Of a stretch of 32,550 nucleotides of DNA, positions 1 to 7,799 are shown piece after piece (position 1 is the first letter of the stretch; every line of letters starts with the position of its first letter). Where the stretch lies: the NCBI GenBank assembly GCA_016703765.1, contig JADJBL010000038.1:1-32550 (forward strand). Direction: 5' to 3'. Under the pieces are notes generated by a model. That model searched no databases. It was not told the origin of the DNA and saw nothing but the letters and a program-made list of their open reading frames with translations. Source of the stretch: Saprospirales bacterium. Lineage in GTDB: Bacteria > Bacteroidota > Bacteroidia > Chitinophagales > Saprospiraceae. Made by a program: the position numbers and the translations under genes.

Positions 1-603
1 GTCCACGATCTTCATTTGCGCCATGATCTTGGGCTCGTTCGGAATGACGAAGGCGTCGGTGGAGACGAGCACGAGCGGGAGGCTGGCGTGGGAGGAGGGG
101 AAGGGCGTCGCGGGGTGGTTGCCGAATTCGATGGACCACTCGAGCAGCTCCCCCGTATCGGCGAAGGCATATACGTCGTAGAGATGGAGGGTCCAGACGC
201 CGTTGGGGTCCTGCCCGTTGTTGATCATCGACATAAATCCTTCGGGCTTGAAGAGGCCCGAAAAGGGTCCCCAGGAGTTGTAAATCGGGTTTTGCGCCCC
301 GTAATTGAAGCAGGTATTGGTATAGTTATCGCTGTCGCCGCCGTTGCGGGAGGAGAGTTCGAACTCCGTGCCGTCGGGGGAGATGAGGGAAATGATCAGG
401 TCGTCGTTCCAGGTATGGGTCAGGTCGATGCACACCGTTTCCAGTCCGAAACCGGCGTCGATGGTCGCAGGCAGTCCCGAAACAGTCAGAGGGAAATAGC
501 TGTGGGTGCCATCGTCGGCGATGGGGCCTCCGCCTCCGGTAAAAATTTGGGAGAAGCCCGGGAAAGCAGGCAGGAGTAAGAGGAGGAGCAAGAGGTTTTT
601 CAT
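1..603 (-). CDS. Secreted P-domain protein with CotH-like start, partial
   Basis: The frame is open from an ATG at 603 to the left edge (201 codons, no stop), so the C-terminus lies outside the window. Residues 1-18 form a signal peptide (KNLLLLLLLLP core, cleavage near FSQ). Residues about 25-160 look like a proprotein-convertase P domain, a beta-sandwich: 'VCIDLTHTWNDDLIISL', 'SPDGTEFELSS' and 'GVWTLHLYDVYA' match its usual strands. After that, 'LPLVLVSTDAF' and 'IPNEPKIMAQMKIVD' resemble the N-terminal stretch of Bacteroidota CotH-kinase-like surface proteins. The product is probably exported, possibly as a large T9SS cargo. The gene is divergent from the M28 peptidase with a 70-nt spacer. 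P-domain assignment is fairly firm; the CotH reading is from family memory. Confidence 0.75.
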   Translation of the reverse strand, partial: MKNLLLLLLLLPAFPGFSQIFTGGGGPIADDGTHSYFPLTVSGLPATIDAGFGLETVCIDLTHTWNDDLIISLISPDGTEFELSSRNGGDSDNYTNTCFNYGAQNPIYNSWGPFSGLFKPEGFMSMINNGQDPNGVWTLHLYDVYAFADTGELLEWSIEFGNHPATPFPSSHASLPLVLVSTDAFVIPNEPKIMAQMKIVD

Positions 604-673
604 AGAAAATGATATTGGGGGTTCAAATTACGAATTTGATTATTTTAGCCCGGTATTTTTCAAAACTGACTTC

Positions 674-2242
674 ATGAAAAAGATCTTCCTATTCCTGTCC
701 CTGTTGTTCGTCCATGCAGCGCCCCTTTTCTCCCAGGAGATTAGCGCCGACAGTATCAATGCCCTCATTCGCAGAGAAGGTTTCGAGCGCAGCCGCGTGA
801 TGGACCTCGCCTGGGCTATCACCGACCGCAATGGTCCCCGGCTCACGGGTTCCGAAGGACTCGACGAGGCCACCGAATGGGCCCTGACCCAGCTGAAATA
901 CTGGAATCTGGACAATGTGCACACCGAGGAATGGGGTCCCTTCGGTCGGGGTTGGGAACTGAAGGAATTCACGCTGGAAGCCATCGGCGAATACTATTTC
1001 CCCGTGATCGGCTACCCCAAGGCCTGGTCGGGTCCGGTCGAAAAAGGACCTGTGACGGGGGAGGTGATCTATTTGAACGCCGGCACGGAAGAGGAGCTCC
1101 AGAAATACAAGGGAAAGCTGAAAGGCAAGTTCGTATTGCTCGATACGATCCGGGCGCCGCGGGAGTGGGACGAGCCCGTTTCCAAGCGTCTGGGACCGCA
1201 GGACCTGCTCGAACTGGCCAATGCCCCCATGCCCTCCAATTCTGGGGGTCGCCGCTGGCGGGGCTACGGGAATGACGGTTTCGGGCAAAAATTGTGGGAT
1301 TTTATCTACGACCAACAGCCCATGGCCGTGCTCGACCGGGGCTACAAGGGCGATTACGGCACGGTGTTCGTCGGCGGCGCGAGGGCCCGTTCGGAGCAGA
1401 ACGCACGCGACAAAGGCGTGGAGGTCATACCCCAGGTCACCTTGAGCATCGAGCACTACAACCGCATTTTCCGCCTCCTGGAAAAAAGAAGGTCCGTCAA
1501 GCTTCGCATGCGGCTCGACGCGGTTTATCACGAAAGCGACCTCATGGAGCGCAATATCATCGGCGAGATCCCCGGTTCCGACCTTCGGGAGGAGGTGGTG
1601 ATGTTCGGCGCCCATTTCGACTCCTGGCACGCGGGCACGGGCGCGACCGACAACGGTTGCGGCTCCGCCGTGATGATGGAGGCGGCGCGCATCCTGCAGG
1701 AAGTGTTCCGTATCACCGGCACGCGGCCGCGGCGCACCCTGCGCATCGCCCTGTGGACCGGCGAAGAGCAGGGGCTGCTCGGCTCGCGGGCCTACTGCAA
1801 TGAGCATTTTGCGGTGCGCGATTCTTCGGGAGAAATCATATCCTTTTTGCCCGAACAGGCCCAGGTTTCGGCCTATTTCAACCTCGACAACGGCACCGGG
1901 AAGATCCGGGGCGTGTACCAGCAAGGGAACCTGCAGGTAGGGCCCATTTTCCGGGAATGGCTCTCCCCCTGGGAAGATCTCGGCGCCACTACCCTCAGCT
2001 TGGGCAATACGGGAGGCACCGACCACCTGTCCTTCGACCGGGTGGGCATCCCCGGATTTCAGTTTATCCAGGACCCGGTGGAGTACGACACGAGAACCCA
2101 CCACTCCAATATGGACAATTGGGACCATTTGTCGGCAGAGGATCTCAAGCAGGCGGCCACTATCATTGCCTCTTTTATCTGGCAAGCCGCCATGCGGGAT
2201 GAGATGTTGCCGCGAAAGGAATCTCCCTTAACTCCAAGGTAA
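674..2242 (+). CDS. Secreted M28 family metallopeptidase (carboxypeptidase Q-like)
   Basis: A 522-residue zinc aminopeptidase/carboxypeptidase exported to the periplasm or outside. The ATG at 674 is chosen because it begins a clean signal peptide (MKKIFLFLSLLFVH, cleavage near LFS/QE); the same frame is open further upstream but encodes nothing plausible. A PA-like insert covers about residues 120-260. The M28 catalytic part carries the two-zinc ligands: H314 (GAHFDSW), D326 (ATDNGCG), E364/E365 (WTGEEQG), D405 (FNLDNG) and H451 (GGTDHLSF), with a conserved THHSNMD at 475-481. All expected ligands are present, so it is likely active. It has its own short promoter region, shared with the divergent gene on its left. 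Substrate is not predictable beyond peptides. Confidence 0.9.
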   Translation: MKKIFLFLSLLFVHAAPLFSQEISADSINALIRREGFERSRVMDLAWAITDRNGPRLTGSEGLDEATEWALTQLKYWNLDNVHTEEWGPFGRGWELKEFTLEAIGEYYFPVIGYPKAWSGPVEKGPVTGEVIYLNAGTEEELQKYKGKLKGKFVLLDTIRAPREWDEPVSKRLGPQDLLELANAPMPSNSGGRRWRGYGNDGFGQKLWDFIYDQQPMAVLDRGYKGDYGTVFVGGARARSEQNARDKGVEVIPQVTLSIEHYNRIFRLLEKRRSVKLRMRLDAVYHESDLMERNIIGEIPGSDLREEVVMFGAHFDSWHAGTGATDNGCGSAVMMEAARILQEVFRITGTRPRRTLRIALWTGEEQGLLGSRAYCNEHFAVRDSSGEIISFLPEQAQVSAYFNLDNGTGKIRGVYQQGNLQVGPIFREWLSPWEDLGATTLSLGNTGGTDHLSFDRVGIPGFQFIQDPVEYDTRTHHSNMDNWDHLSAEDLKQAATIIASFIWQAAMRDEMLPRKESPLTPR

Positions 2243-2300
2243 ACTTGTCGGCCACAGTATAAATTTGCTTTTTCACGGGAATTCAAAAACCGGAAAAAAG

Positions 2301-2308
2301 TACATTTG
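2301..2308 (+). promoter_or_regulatory. Bacteroidota -7 box for the acyltransferase
   Basis: TACATTTG matches the Bacteroidota primary-sigma consensus TAnnTTTG exactly and sits 20 nt before the ATG at 2328. No convincing -33 TTTG is seen at the right distance. Confidence 0.45.
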
Positions 2309-2327
2309 GTATCGGCAACAAAAACGG

Positions 2328-3506
2328 ATGGAGTTGAACCAGATGGAGAAGGAAAAACCTATTTTTTTCCCCGGCCTCAATGGCTTGAGGGCGATCGCAG
2401 CTTTGGGAGTTGTGCTTTCGCATATCACCGTGGAACTGGAGCAGTTCGGCCTGAATCCGCATATCATCGGCACGAAGCCCAGCGGCGGCCCCCGGGGGTT
2501 GGACCTGGCGGATTTCGGGGTGACGATGTTCTTCGCCCTCAGCGGTTTTCTGATCACCTTCCTCTTGCTGGCGGAAAACAAGCGCCATCCCATCAAAATC
2601 AAGGATTTTTACATGCGGCGCATCCTGCGCATCTGGCCCCTTTACTACATTTATTTCCTCATCGCCATGGCCCTGACCTGGTTTTGGCAGCAAGACGACC
2701 AGGGCGGCATGGTCTTTTTCTACATTTTCTTCGCGGCGAATATCCCAAAGATCCTGAGCATGCAAATCCCTTTGCTCTCGCACTATTGGTCGCTGGGGGT
2801 GGAGGAGCAGTTTTACGCCTTCTGGCCCTGGGCCGTGAAAAAGAATATTCCGCGTTTGTTCTTCTTCACGATGGCCTTTTTGGTCTTGTTCCTGCTCCTG
2901 AAGGTGTTCGTGCACGAAGTGTTTCCGGGGTCCTATTTAGAGATGGCGATGTACGTGCTCCGTTTCGACTGCATGATGATCGGAGCCCTGGGCGCCATTT
3001 TGTACTACCGGAAAAACGAGCTTTTGATCCGGGTAGTTTCTCACGTCGGCGTTCAGGCCGCTGCCTGGGTCGCCATTATCCTGGTGGCTTTCAACCGTTT
3101 CCACATCGTCTCCCTGCTCGACCACGAGATCATCGCGGGGGTGACGGTGGCATTGATCCTCGGGCAGATCACCGCCAAGCGCAAGATCTTCAACCTCGAC
3201 AACGAGGCCTTTGATTTTCTTGGAAAAATCTCTTACGGGATCTACGTCATCCACCCCCTGGTGATGGCCATCGGCGCCAAGCTACTCGGGCCGGTTTCCT
3301 TCGGCCCCGACTTTATCAAATATATCGTGGCTTATGCCGGAGTAACTGGCGTAACCATCCTGTTGGCCCACCTGTCCTATGAGCACGTGGAAAAGCGTTT
3401 CCTGCGCCTGAAGGGGCGTTACTCCACGGTCAAGAGCGCGGGAACCAAACACTACCAGGAAGAAGCGGAGGAGGCGGAGGTTAGCGCTTTGCCCCGCTCA
3501 TCGTAA
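2328..3506 (+). CDS. Acyltransferase 3 family membrane protein (OafA/YrhL type)
   Basis: A 392-residue polytopic inner-membrane O-acyltransferase, probably modifying a surface polysaccharide or lipid. The family signature is clear: 'GLNGLRAIAALGVVLSHI' with the catalytic-type His, 'SGFLITFLLL', the 'RRILRIWPLYY' motif and 'YWSLGVEEQFYAFWP'. About ten hydrophobic segments follow. ATG 2328 is preferred because it lies just after a -7 box; ATG 2343 is an alternative, and the TTG at 2265 lies upstream of that promoter. The C-terminus (rich in E and A) runs 26 bases into the end of the convergent cytochrome gene. There is no SGNH domain, so it is the short OafA form. Confidence 0.88.
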   Translation: MELNQMEKEKPIFFPGLNGLRAIAALGVVLSHITVELEQFGLNPHIIGTKPSGGPRGLDLADFGVTMFFALSGFLITFLLLAENKRHPIKIKDFYMRRILRIWPLYYIYFLIAMALTWFWQQDDQGGMVFFYIFFAANIPKILSMQIPLLSHYWSLGVEEQFYAFWPWAVKKNIPRLFFFTMAFLVLFLLLKVFVHEVFPGSYLEMAMYVLRFDCMMIGALGAILYYRKNELLIRVVSHVGVQAAAWVAIILVAFNRFHIVSLLDHEIIAGVTVALILGQITAKRKIFNLDNEAFDFLGKISYGIYVIHPLVMAIGAKLLGPVSFGPDFIKYIVAYAGVTGVTILLAHLSYEHVEKRFLRLKGRYSTVKSAGTKHYQEEAEEAEVSALPRSS

Positions 3507-3794
3507 CCACATACTGAAGAATCAATTTCTCGGCTATGCTGTCAATTTCGGCTTTCCCGGCCATGATTGGCACGATCTTGCGCCATCCGGCCTCGTCTTT
3601 CGAGGTAAGGGGTTTCAGCGCATGGCATTTCCCGCATTGGCCTTCGTAGAGGGTCCTGCCTTCCTGGAGTTGGGCCAGGGTCAGGCCAGGGAATGCGGAA
3701 GCGGCGCGGTCTGCATCGCTTTGAGTGGGCGCAGGACGGTAGCGCTGCAGGCCCAAAAGAGGAGGATGCAATAGACGAAAAGGATCTTCTTCAT
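3481..3794 (-). CDS. Small c-type cytochrome lipoprotein, frame broken by one base
   Basis: An electron-transfer or heme-sensing lipoprotein. The ATG at 3794 begins a lipoprotein signal (MKKILFVYCILLFWAC), but this frame stops early. The heme domain lies in the adjacent frame (3771-3481). Adding one C to the CCC run (plus-strand GGG 3727-3729) joins them as '...SATVLRPTQSDADRAAS', giving about 104 residues with heme motif C54-G-K-C57-H58 and a candidate axial Met78 (VPIM). This matches short Bacteroidota proteins with 'FPGLTLAQL' before and 'GWRKIVPIM' after the heme site. It has a strong promoter at 3824-3853 and overlaps the acyltransferase end tail-to-tail by 26 bases. A sequencing indel is more likely than true decay. 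Confidence 0.72.
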
Positions 3795-3823
3795 GGAATG
3801 AAATTAATTTGATGTTGCGACAC

Positions 3824-3853
3824 CAAATTTAGGGAATAAATTTGTTCCACAAA
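3824..3853 (-). promoter_or_regulatory. Bacteroidota promoter of the cytochrome gene
   Basis: Read on the minus strand: TTTG (3853-3850), an 18-nt spacer, then TAAATTTG (3831-3824), matching the -33 TTTG and -7 TAnnTTTG elements. Start codon is 30 nt downstream. Confidence 0.65.
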
Positions 3854-3859
3854 GTTTTA

Positions 3860-3871
3860 GGGCGGACGCCC
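3860..3871 (-). terminator. Short GC hairpin after the small exported gene
   Basis: GGGCG-GA-CGCCC forms a perfect 5-bp hairpin 8 nt past the reconstructed stop at 3879, followed on the minus strand by TAAAACTTT. The T tract is weak, so it may only partly terminate. Confidence 0.3.
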
Positions 3872-3878
3872 AATGATA

Positions 3879-4212
3879 TCAATGTGGTCCGGGCTGGATC
3901 ACCCAGTCGGGAACGCCGGAAAAGTAAACCGATTTGGGGGCGGGCCTGGGGTCTATTTTTTTAGGCGCGGGTAAAGTATCTTTCGGGATGCGCAGGAGGC
4001 TATCGACCCTCCGCAGGCTGTCCATCAAGACTAACCGACGGGCTATGATCAGCGAGTCATAGGGGGTGGGAAGCCCGAAATTATCGGCGCCGCCGAAGCG
4101 GAGGGGTATGGTCCTGCCCGCTATGGCTCCGGTGGGCGATCCGCTTGGTCTGAGAGAAAGCGGGGCTGGAAGCAGCCAGGAAAAACAGCAATAATAAGGC
4201 TACATATTTCAT
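3879..4212 (-). CDS. Small exported protein of unknown function, frame broken by one base
   Basis: The function is not recognised beyond a Bacteroidota-style small exported protein. ATG 4212 starts a signal peptide (MKYVALLLLFFLAASSPAFSQ) followed by 'TKRIAHRSHSGQDHT'. That frame ends soon at a TAA. The neighbouring frame continues with 'LRFGGADNFGLPTPYDSL', a charged helical stretch with 'MDSLRRVDSLL', a Pro-rich part and 'FSGVPDWVIQPGPH' before TGA at 3879. Removing one base from the G4 run at 4103-4106 (C4 in the message) fuses both parts into about 110 residues. The continuity of sense across the break argues for a sequence error. It lies just upstream of the cytochrome gene on the same strand, but that gene has its own promoter. 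Confidence 0.6.
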
Positions 4213-4232
4213 CTCATCAGCGATTTTACAGT

Positions 4233-5414
4233 TTGGAAAAATTTCTGCTTCGATTCTTCGGGGTTTTTATGGTCGGGTTTATCAGCACTTTTTCCTTCCC
4301 CCACTCCATCCTGCCCGATCCGGGGAAGTACCTCAGCCCTTGGTTTGAGAAGCTGGCCGCCTGGACCGGCCGGCATGTATTCGGACTTGAAAGGGCCTTC
4401 GAGCCCCATTTAATTTCCGACTCCACCGGATTTTATCTCCACGCCTTCAATGCCATGATCTTGTCGCTGCTCCTGGCGGCCGTCTGGACCCGGCTAGACC
4501 GAAAAAGCACGAATGATAACCTCCTCCGCTACGGATTTATTGTGATCGCCCGCTACTACCTGGCGCTCCAGTTGCTGGTCTACGGCCTGAGCAAGGTCTT
4601 CAAATGGCAGTTCTATATGCCGGAGCCGAATACGCTGTTCACGCCGCTGGGCTACTTGCACCGGGATATCCTCTTCTGGAGCGCGATGGGGGTCTCGCGC
4701 AGTTACACGGTCTTTTCGGGCCTGGTGGAGGTTCTTCCGGCCCTTCTTCTGCTCTTTCGGCCCACCCGGCTTGCCGGCGGCCTGATTGCGGCGGGGGTGA
4801 TGACCCATGTCCTGGCGCTCAACCTCAGTTTTGATATTTCGGTGAAATTGTATTCCGCCTTTCTCCTGTTGCTATGCTTGTTCATCCTGGCGCCCGACGC
4901 TCCCCGGTTGTGGGCCTTTTTCTTCACACAGCAATCCCCTCCCGCGCCATTCCGGTCGCCGGCATTTCGAAGAAAAAATTTATACCTGCTCGCCAAGACC
5001 ATAGCGATTTGTCTAATCCTGACGGATGCCCTGTACCCCTACCTCTCTAGCGGCAATTTCAACGACGACCGGGCGCCGCGTCCGCCCTTGCACGGGGCTT
5101 ACGAGGTCATGAGAGGGGATTCCTGGCAGAGCTGGCAGCGGGTATTCATTCACCGGAAAGGGTATTTCATCACCCAATCCGCGGAAGGCCGGATGCAGGA
5201 TTATGGCTTGATCGTCGATACCCTGCGCCGGAAGCTGATTCTGGAGCAATGGGAGCCCGCCGCGATCACAGAAATCTCTTATTGGGAGGATAGCGCAGGT
5301 TTTCTTCTGCTCGAAGGCGATTTCTTTGGGGACAGCCTGCGGCTAGGCCTTCGAAAACTAGCATTGGATGAGCTCCCGCTCCTAAAGCCGGAGTTTAATT
5401 GGACGGTAGATTAG
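4233..5414 (+). CDS. DoxX-like polytopic membrane protein
   Basis: A 393-residue inner-membrane protein. Hydrophobic segments lie at about residues 5-20, 70-85, 100-118, 155-175, 180-200, 205-225 and 250-268. 'YGFIVIARYYLALQLLVYGL' followed by 'SKVFKWQF' and a lipid-facing 'GLVEVLPALLLLFRPTR' resemble Bacteroidota proteins annotated as DoxX family. The last 110 residues are soluble and strand-rich (WQSWQRVFIHRKGYF, EISYWEDSAGFLLLEG), a tail seen in these large forms. The start is uncertain: TTG 4233 keeps the first hydrophobic helix complete (LEKFLLRFFGVF); the first ATG is 4269. The gene is divergent from the small exported gene by only 20 nt. Reaction unknown. Confidence 0.68.
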   Translation: MEKFLLRFFGVFMVGFISTFSFPHSILPDPGKYLSPWFEKLAAWTGRHVFGLERAFEPHLISDSTGFYLHAFNAMILSLLLAAVWTRLDRKSTNDNLLRYGFIVIARYYLALQLLVYGLSKVFKWQFYMPEPNTLFTPLGYLHRDILFWSAMGVSRSYTVFSGLVEVLPALLLLFRPTRLAGGLIAAGVMTHVLALNLSFDISVKLYSAFLLLLCLFILAPDAPRLWAFFFTQQSPPAPFRSPAFRRKNLYLLAKTIAICLILTDALYPYLSSGNFNDDRAPRPPLHGAYEVMRGDSWQSWQRVFIHRKGYFITQSAEGRMQDYGLIVDTLRRKLILEQWEPAAITEISYWEDSAGFLLLEGDFFGDSLRLGLRKLALDELPLLKPEFNWTVD

Positions 5415-5425
5415 ACAGCTTTTCA

Positions 5426-5433
5426 TACCTTTG
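5426..5433 (+). promoter_or_regulatory. Bacteroidota -7 box for the CHAP-like gene
   Basis: TACCTTTG is an exact TAnnTTTG match 25 nt before ATG 5459. A weak TTG at 5399-5401 is 24 nt upstream, a little too far for an ideal -33 element. Confidence 0.55.
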
Positions 5434-5458
5434 CGAAGTTTTTAAAACCATTTTACCC

Positions 5459-6052
5459 ATGAAAAAAATTTGGAAAATGGCATGTATGGCATGCCTGGTT
5501 GCGATGGCTTTTTCCGGAATGCGCTGCGTTAACGAACCCGTGGTATCCAGCAAGGTCCCCCTCGGAAAAGTAGTGGATAGCCTGAACTGGGTATTCTTGT
5601 ACCACAATCCCCCCGCCGGATCGATCGATTTGGACACATTGTCGGAGGAGCAAAAAATGATGGTCAGGGTTTATACCTCGGGCGAATATGCGAGGCGCTA
5701 TTACGGTTTGGTATTTGGCATACCCCTCCCCCAGGGCTTGAATTCGGGAACGGATTTTTTCAACCCTTCCATAGCCGACGGACAGGTCAACCCCGCGACC
5801 GGCCTGACGCAATTTGCCATGCCCAGCGCGACGAAACCCCAGGAAAACGACATCCTCGTATTCGGCGATTCCAGGGACAATCCCGGCGGCAATGTGGCCA
5901 TCGTGGCCAAGGTCGGCAACACCGAACTGGAGATCGTACAACAAAATCCGGGCCCCTTGTCAAATACCAGGGAGTCTTATCGTTATTACATTCGCAAGAA
6001 TAAATGGTATGTCCAGCAGCCCCATGTGCTTGGGTGGCTCCGCAAACCCTGA
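5459..6052 (+). CDS. Exported CHAP-fold-like protein lacking catalytic residues
   Basis: A 197-residue exported protein. ATG 5459 follows a -7 box and begins a signal sequence (MKKIWKMACMACLVAMAF) with Cys23 as a possible but atypical lipid-attachment site. The layout resembles a CHAP amidohydrolase: 'YTSGEYARRYYGLVFGIPLP' (71-90) aligns with the usual 'yqCVEFaRRYY' start helix, and 'PQENDILVFGDS' to 'GGNVAIVAKV' (127-152) with the 'GDIvvF...HVAIV' strands, ending in 'LEIVQQNPG'. At the expected catalytic sites it has Ser74 for Cys and Asn145 for His. It is therefore probably an inactive peptidoglycan- or peptide-binding relative. It leads the run to lgt. Fold assignment is by motif only. Confidence 0.62.
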   Translation: MKKIWKMACMACLVAMAFSGMRCVNEPVVSSKVPLGKVVDSLNWVFLYHNPPAGSIDLDTLSEEQKMMVRVYTSGEYARRYYGLVFGIPLPQGLNSGTDFFNPSIADGQVNPATGLTQFAMPSATKPQENDILVFGDSRDNPGGNVAIVAKVGNTELEIVQQNPGPLSNTRESYRYYIRKNKWYVQQPHVLGWLRKP

Positions 6053-6084
6053 TTCCCGGTAATCACCTCCAAAAAACAGCCGAT

Positions 6085-6420
6085 ATGAGAACTTCCTGGT
6101 TGCCAACATTTCTGTTTTCTTCTTTACTTTTCCTGAGCGCTACTTGCTCGAAAGAACAGGCCATGACCGACGCCAACGGAACTGTCAAACTGTTCTTGTG
6201 CAGCCGCGGTTGCGAGCAGTATCTCATTGCCACGGAGAAGGGAGAACTTCTCTTTCCCGAAGATATTCCGGTAGAATTAAAAACCGACGGCACGGAGGTG
6301 GTGTTCTCCGGTACGGTACTGACCACCAAAAAACAGGTGAACAAGCCGGGGCCGACCGACGCTCCCGAGCCCGATTTCATGGCGCCCATCCTGAAACTCG
6401 ACAAGATCGAAAAAAGATAA
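6085..6420 (+). CDS. Small lipoprotein of unknown function
   Basis: A 111-residue product starting at ATG 6085, 32 nt after the previous stop. Residues 1-20 form a lipoprotein signal (LPTFLFSSLLFLSATC, Cys21 being a good lipidation site). The mature part holds a close Cys pair (FLCSRGCEQYLI), then 'FPEDIPVELKTDGTEVVFSGTV', which suggests a small beta-barrel similar to other Bacteroidota periplasmic lipoproteins that handle ionic or cofactor ligands, and ends 'DFMAPILKLDKIEKR'. No family is recognised with confidence. Its position between the CHAP-like gene and the amylase suggests co-transcription. Confidence 0.7.
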   Translation: MRTSWLPTFLFSSLLFLSATCSKEQAMTDANGTVKLFLCSRGCEQYLIATEKGELLFPEDIPVELKTDGTEVVFSGTVLTTKKQVNKPGPTDAPEPDFMAPILKLDKIEKR

Positions 6421-6441
6421 CCGTTCCTAAAATGTAGAACC

Positions 6442-7797
6442 ATGCTTCAGATACGCTTATTCCCGCTTTTGATGCTCATGCTGGCGTTTGGAGCATGTAA
6501 TAAAGAAGACGACGATTCCCCCGATCCGGATCCCAAACCATTTGAGGTTCCTGCCACCGAAGATATCGTCATGTACGAGGTTAACCTGAGGGCCTTCAGC
6601 CCGGAGGCCGATTTCCAGGGCATCACCGCCCGAATGGATACGCTCAAGGCATTGGGCGTCAATACCCTTTGGCTTATGCCCATTCATCCCGTCGGACAGA
6701 TCAACTCCGTCGGGCAGCTCGGTTCGCCCTATTCGGTGCAGAACTACGTGGAGGTCAATCCCGAGTTCGGAACCCTCGACGATTTCAAGGCCCTGGTCGA
6801 TGCGGCCCATAAACGCGGCATCGCGGTGGTCATCGACTGGGTGGCCAACCATACCTCCTGGGACAATCCCTGGATACAAAACACCTCCTGGTACACGCAG
6901 GATGGCAACGGGAACATCGTCCACCCGCCGGGCACCAACTGGATGGATGTGGCCGACCTCGATTTCAACAATGCCGACATGCGCCTGGCCATGATCGACG
7001 CCCTGAAATACTGGATAGAAGATGTCGGGATCGACGGCTACCGCTGCGATGCCGCCGACTTTGTGCCCTTCACCTTCTGGCAGCAAGCCATCGACAGCCT
7101 GGAAGCTATCCCCAATCGCGACCTGATTCTGCTGGCCGAAGGCAGCCGGGCGGACCACTTCACGGCGGGTTTTCAGATGAACTACGGCTGGGATTTTTAT
7201 GGAAAGATAAAGGGCGTATTCGACGGCACTTTTTCCGCAACGAGCATTTTCGTGACGCATCACTCCGAAACCGTGAACCTCCCCGAGGGAGTTCGCAAGC
7301 TGCGCTTCACCACCAACCACGACGAAACGGCCTGGGACGAAACCCCCATCGTGCTGTTCGGAGGGAAACAGGGTGCGCTGGCCGCATCGGTGGTCACCAT
7401 GTACCTTGGAGGAAGCGTGCCCTTGCTGTACAACGGCCAGGAGGTCGGACTGAACGTGAACCTGCCTTTTTTCAGCCATTACCCCATCAATTGGACGATC
7501 AATCCGGACATGGCGGCCGAGTATCAGCGGCTTCTCAAGTATTACCGGGCGACCCAGGCTTTGCGGACCGGCGATATGACTTCCTTTTCCCATTCGGATC
7601 TCGTCGTATTTCAGCGCCAGCTAGGCCAGGAAACCGTGCTGGTGGCGGTCAACGTGCGCGACGCAGAGAAGGAATGGGCCGTGCCTGCAGAGCTGCAAAC
7701 CGGCGTCTGGAAAAACAGCCTCACGGGCCAGGCGATTACCCTGCCTGCATCGATGAATTTTCAGCCTTACGAATACCTTGTTTTAGAGAAAGAATAG
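6442..7797 (+). CDS. GH13 alpha-amylase family lipoprotein
   Basis: A 451-residue glycoside hydrolase attached to the membrane by lipid: signal ends LAFGAC with Cys19, followed by an acidic linker (KEDDDSPDPDP). The (beta/alpha)8 barrel carries the four GH13 regions: D132-WVAN-H137, 'DGYRCDAAD' with nucleophile D203, 'LLAEGS' with acid/base E233, and 'TNHDE' (N292-H293-D294). A C-terminal beta domain (about 385-451) is short but complete, ending 'NFQPYEYLVLEKE'. It should act on alpha-glucans or maltooligosaccharides at the cell surface or in the periplasm. There are no SusC/D genes next to it. The gene ends 2 nt before mtaB, so the two are probably co-transcribed. Confidence 0.9.
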   Translation: MLQIRLFPLLMLMLAFGACNKEDDDSPDPDPKPFEVPATEDIVMYEVNLRAFSPEADFQGITARMDTLKALGVNTLWLMPIHPVGQINSVGQLGSPYSVQNYVEVNPEFGTLDDFKALVDAAHKRGIAVVIDWVANHTSWDNPWIQNTSWYTQDGNGNIVHPPGTNWMDVADLDFNNADMRLAMIDALKYWIEDVGIDGYRCDAADFVPFTFWQQAIDSLEAIPNRDLILLAEGSRADHFTAGFQMNYGWDFYGKIKGVFDGTFSATSIFVTHHSETVNLPEGVRKLRFTTNHDETAWDETPIVLFGGKQGALAASVVTMYLGGSVPLLYNGQEVGLNVNLPFFSHYPINWTINPDMAAEYQRLLKYYRATQALRTGDMTSFSHSDLVVFQRQLGQETVLVAVNVRDAEKEWAVPAELQTGVWKNSLTGQAITLPASMNFQPYEYLVLEKE

Positions 7798-7799
7798 AA

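Noticed and set aside
16..579. Plus-strand open frame at the left end
   Set aside because: It is the complement of the P-domain gene, which has a clean signal peptide and domain match.
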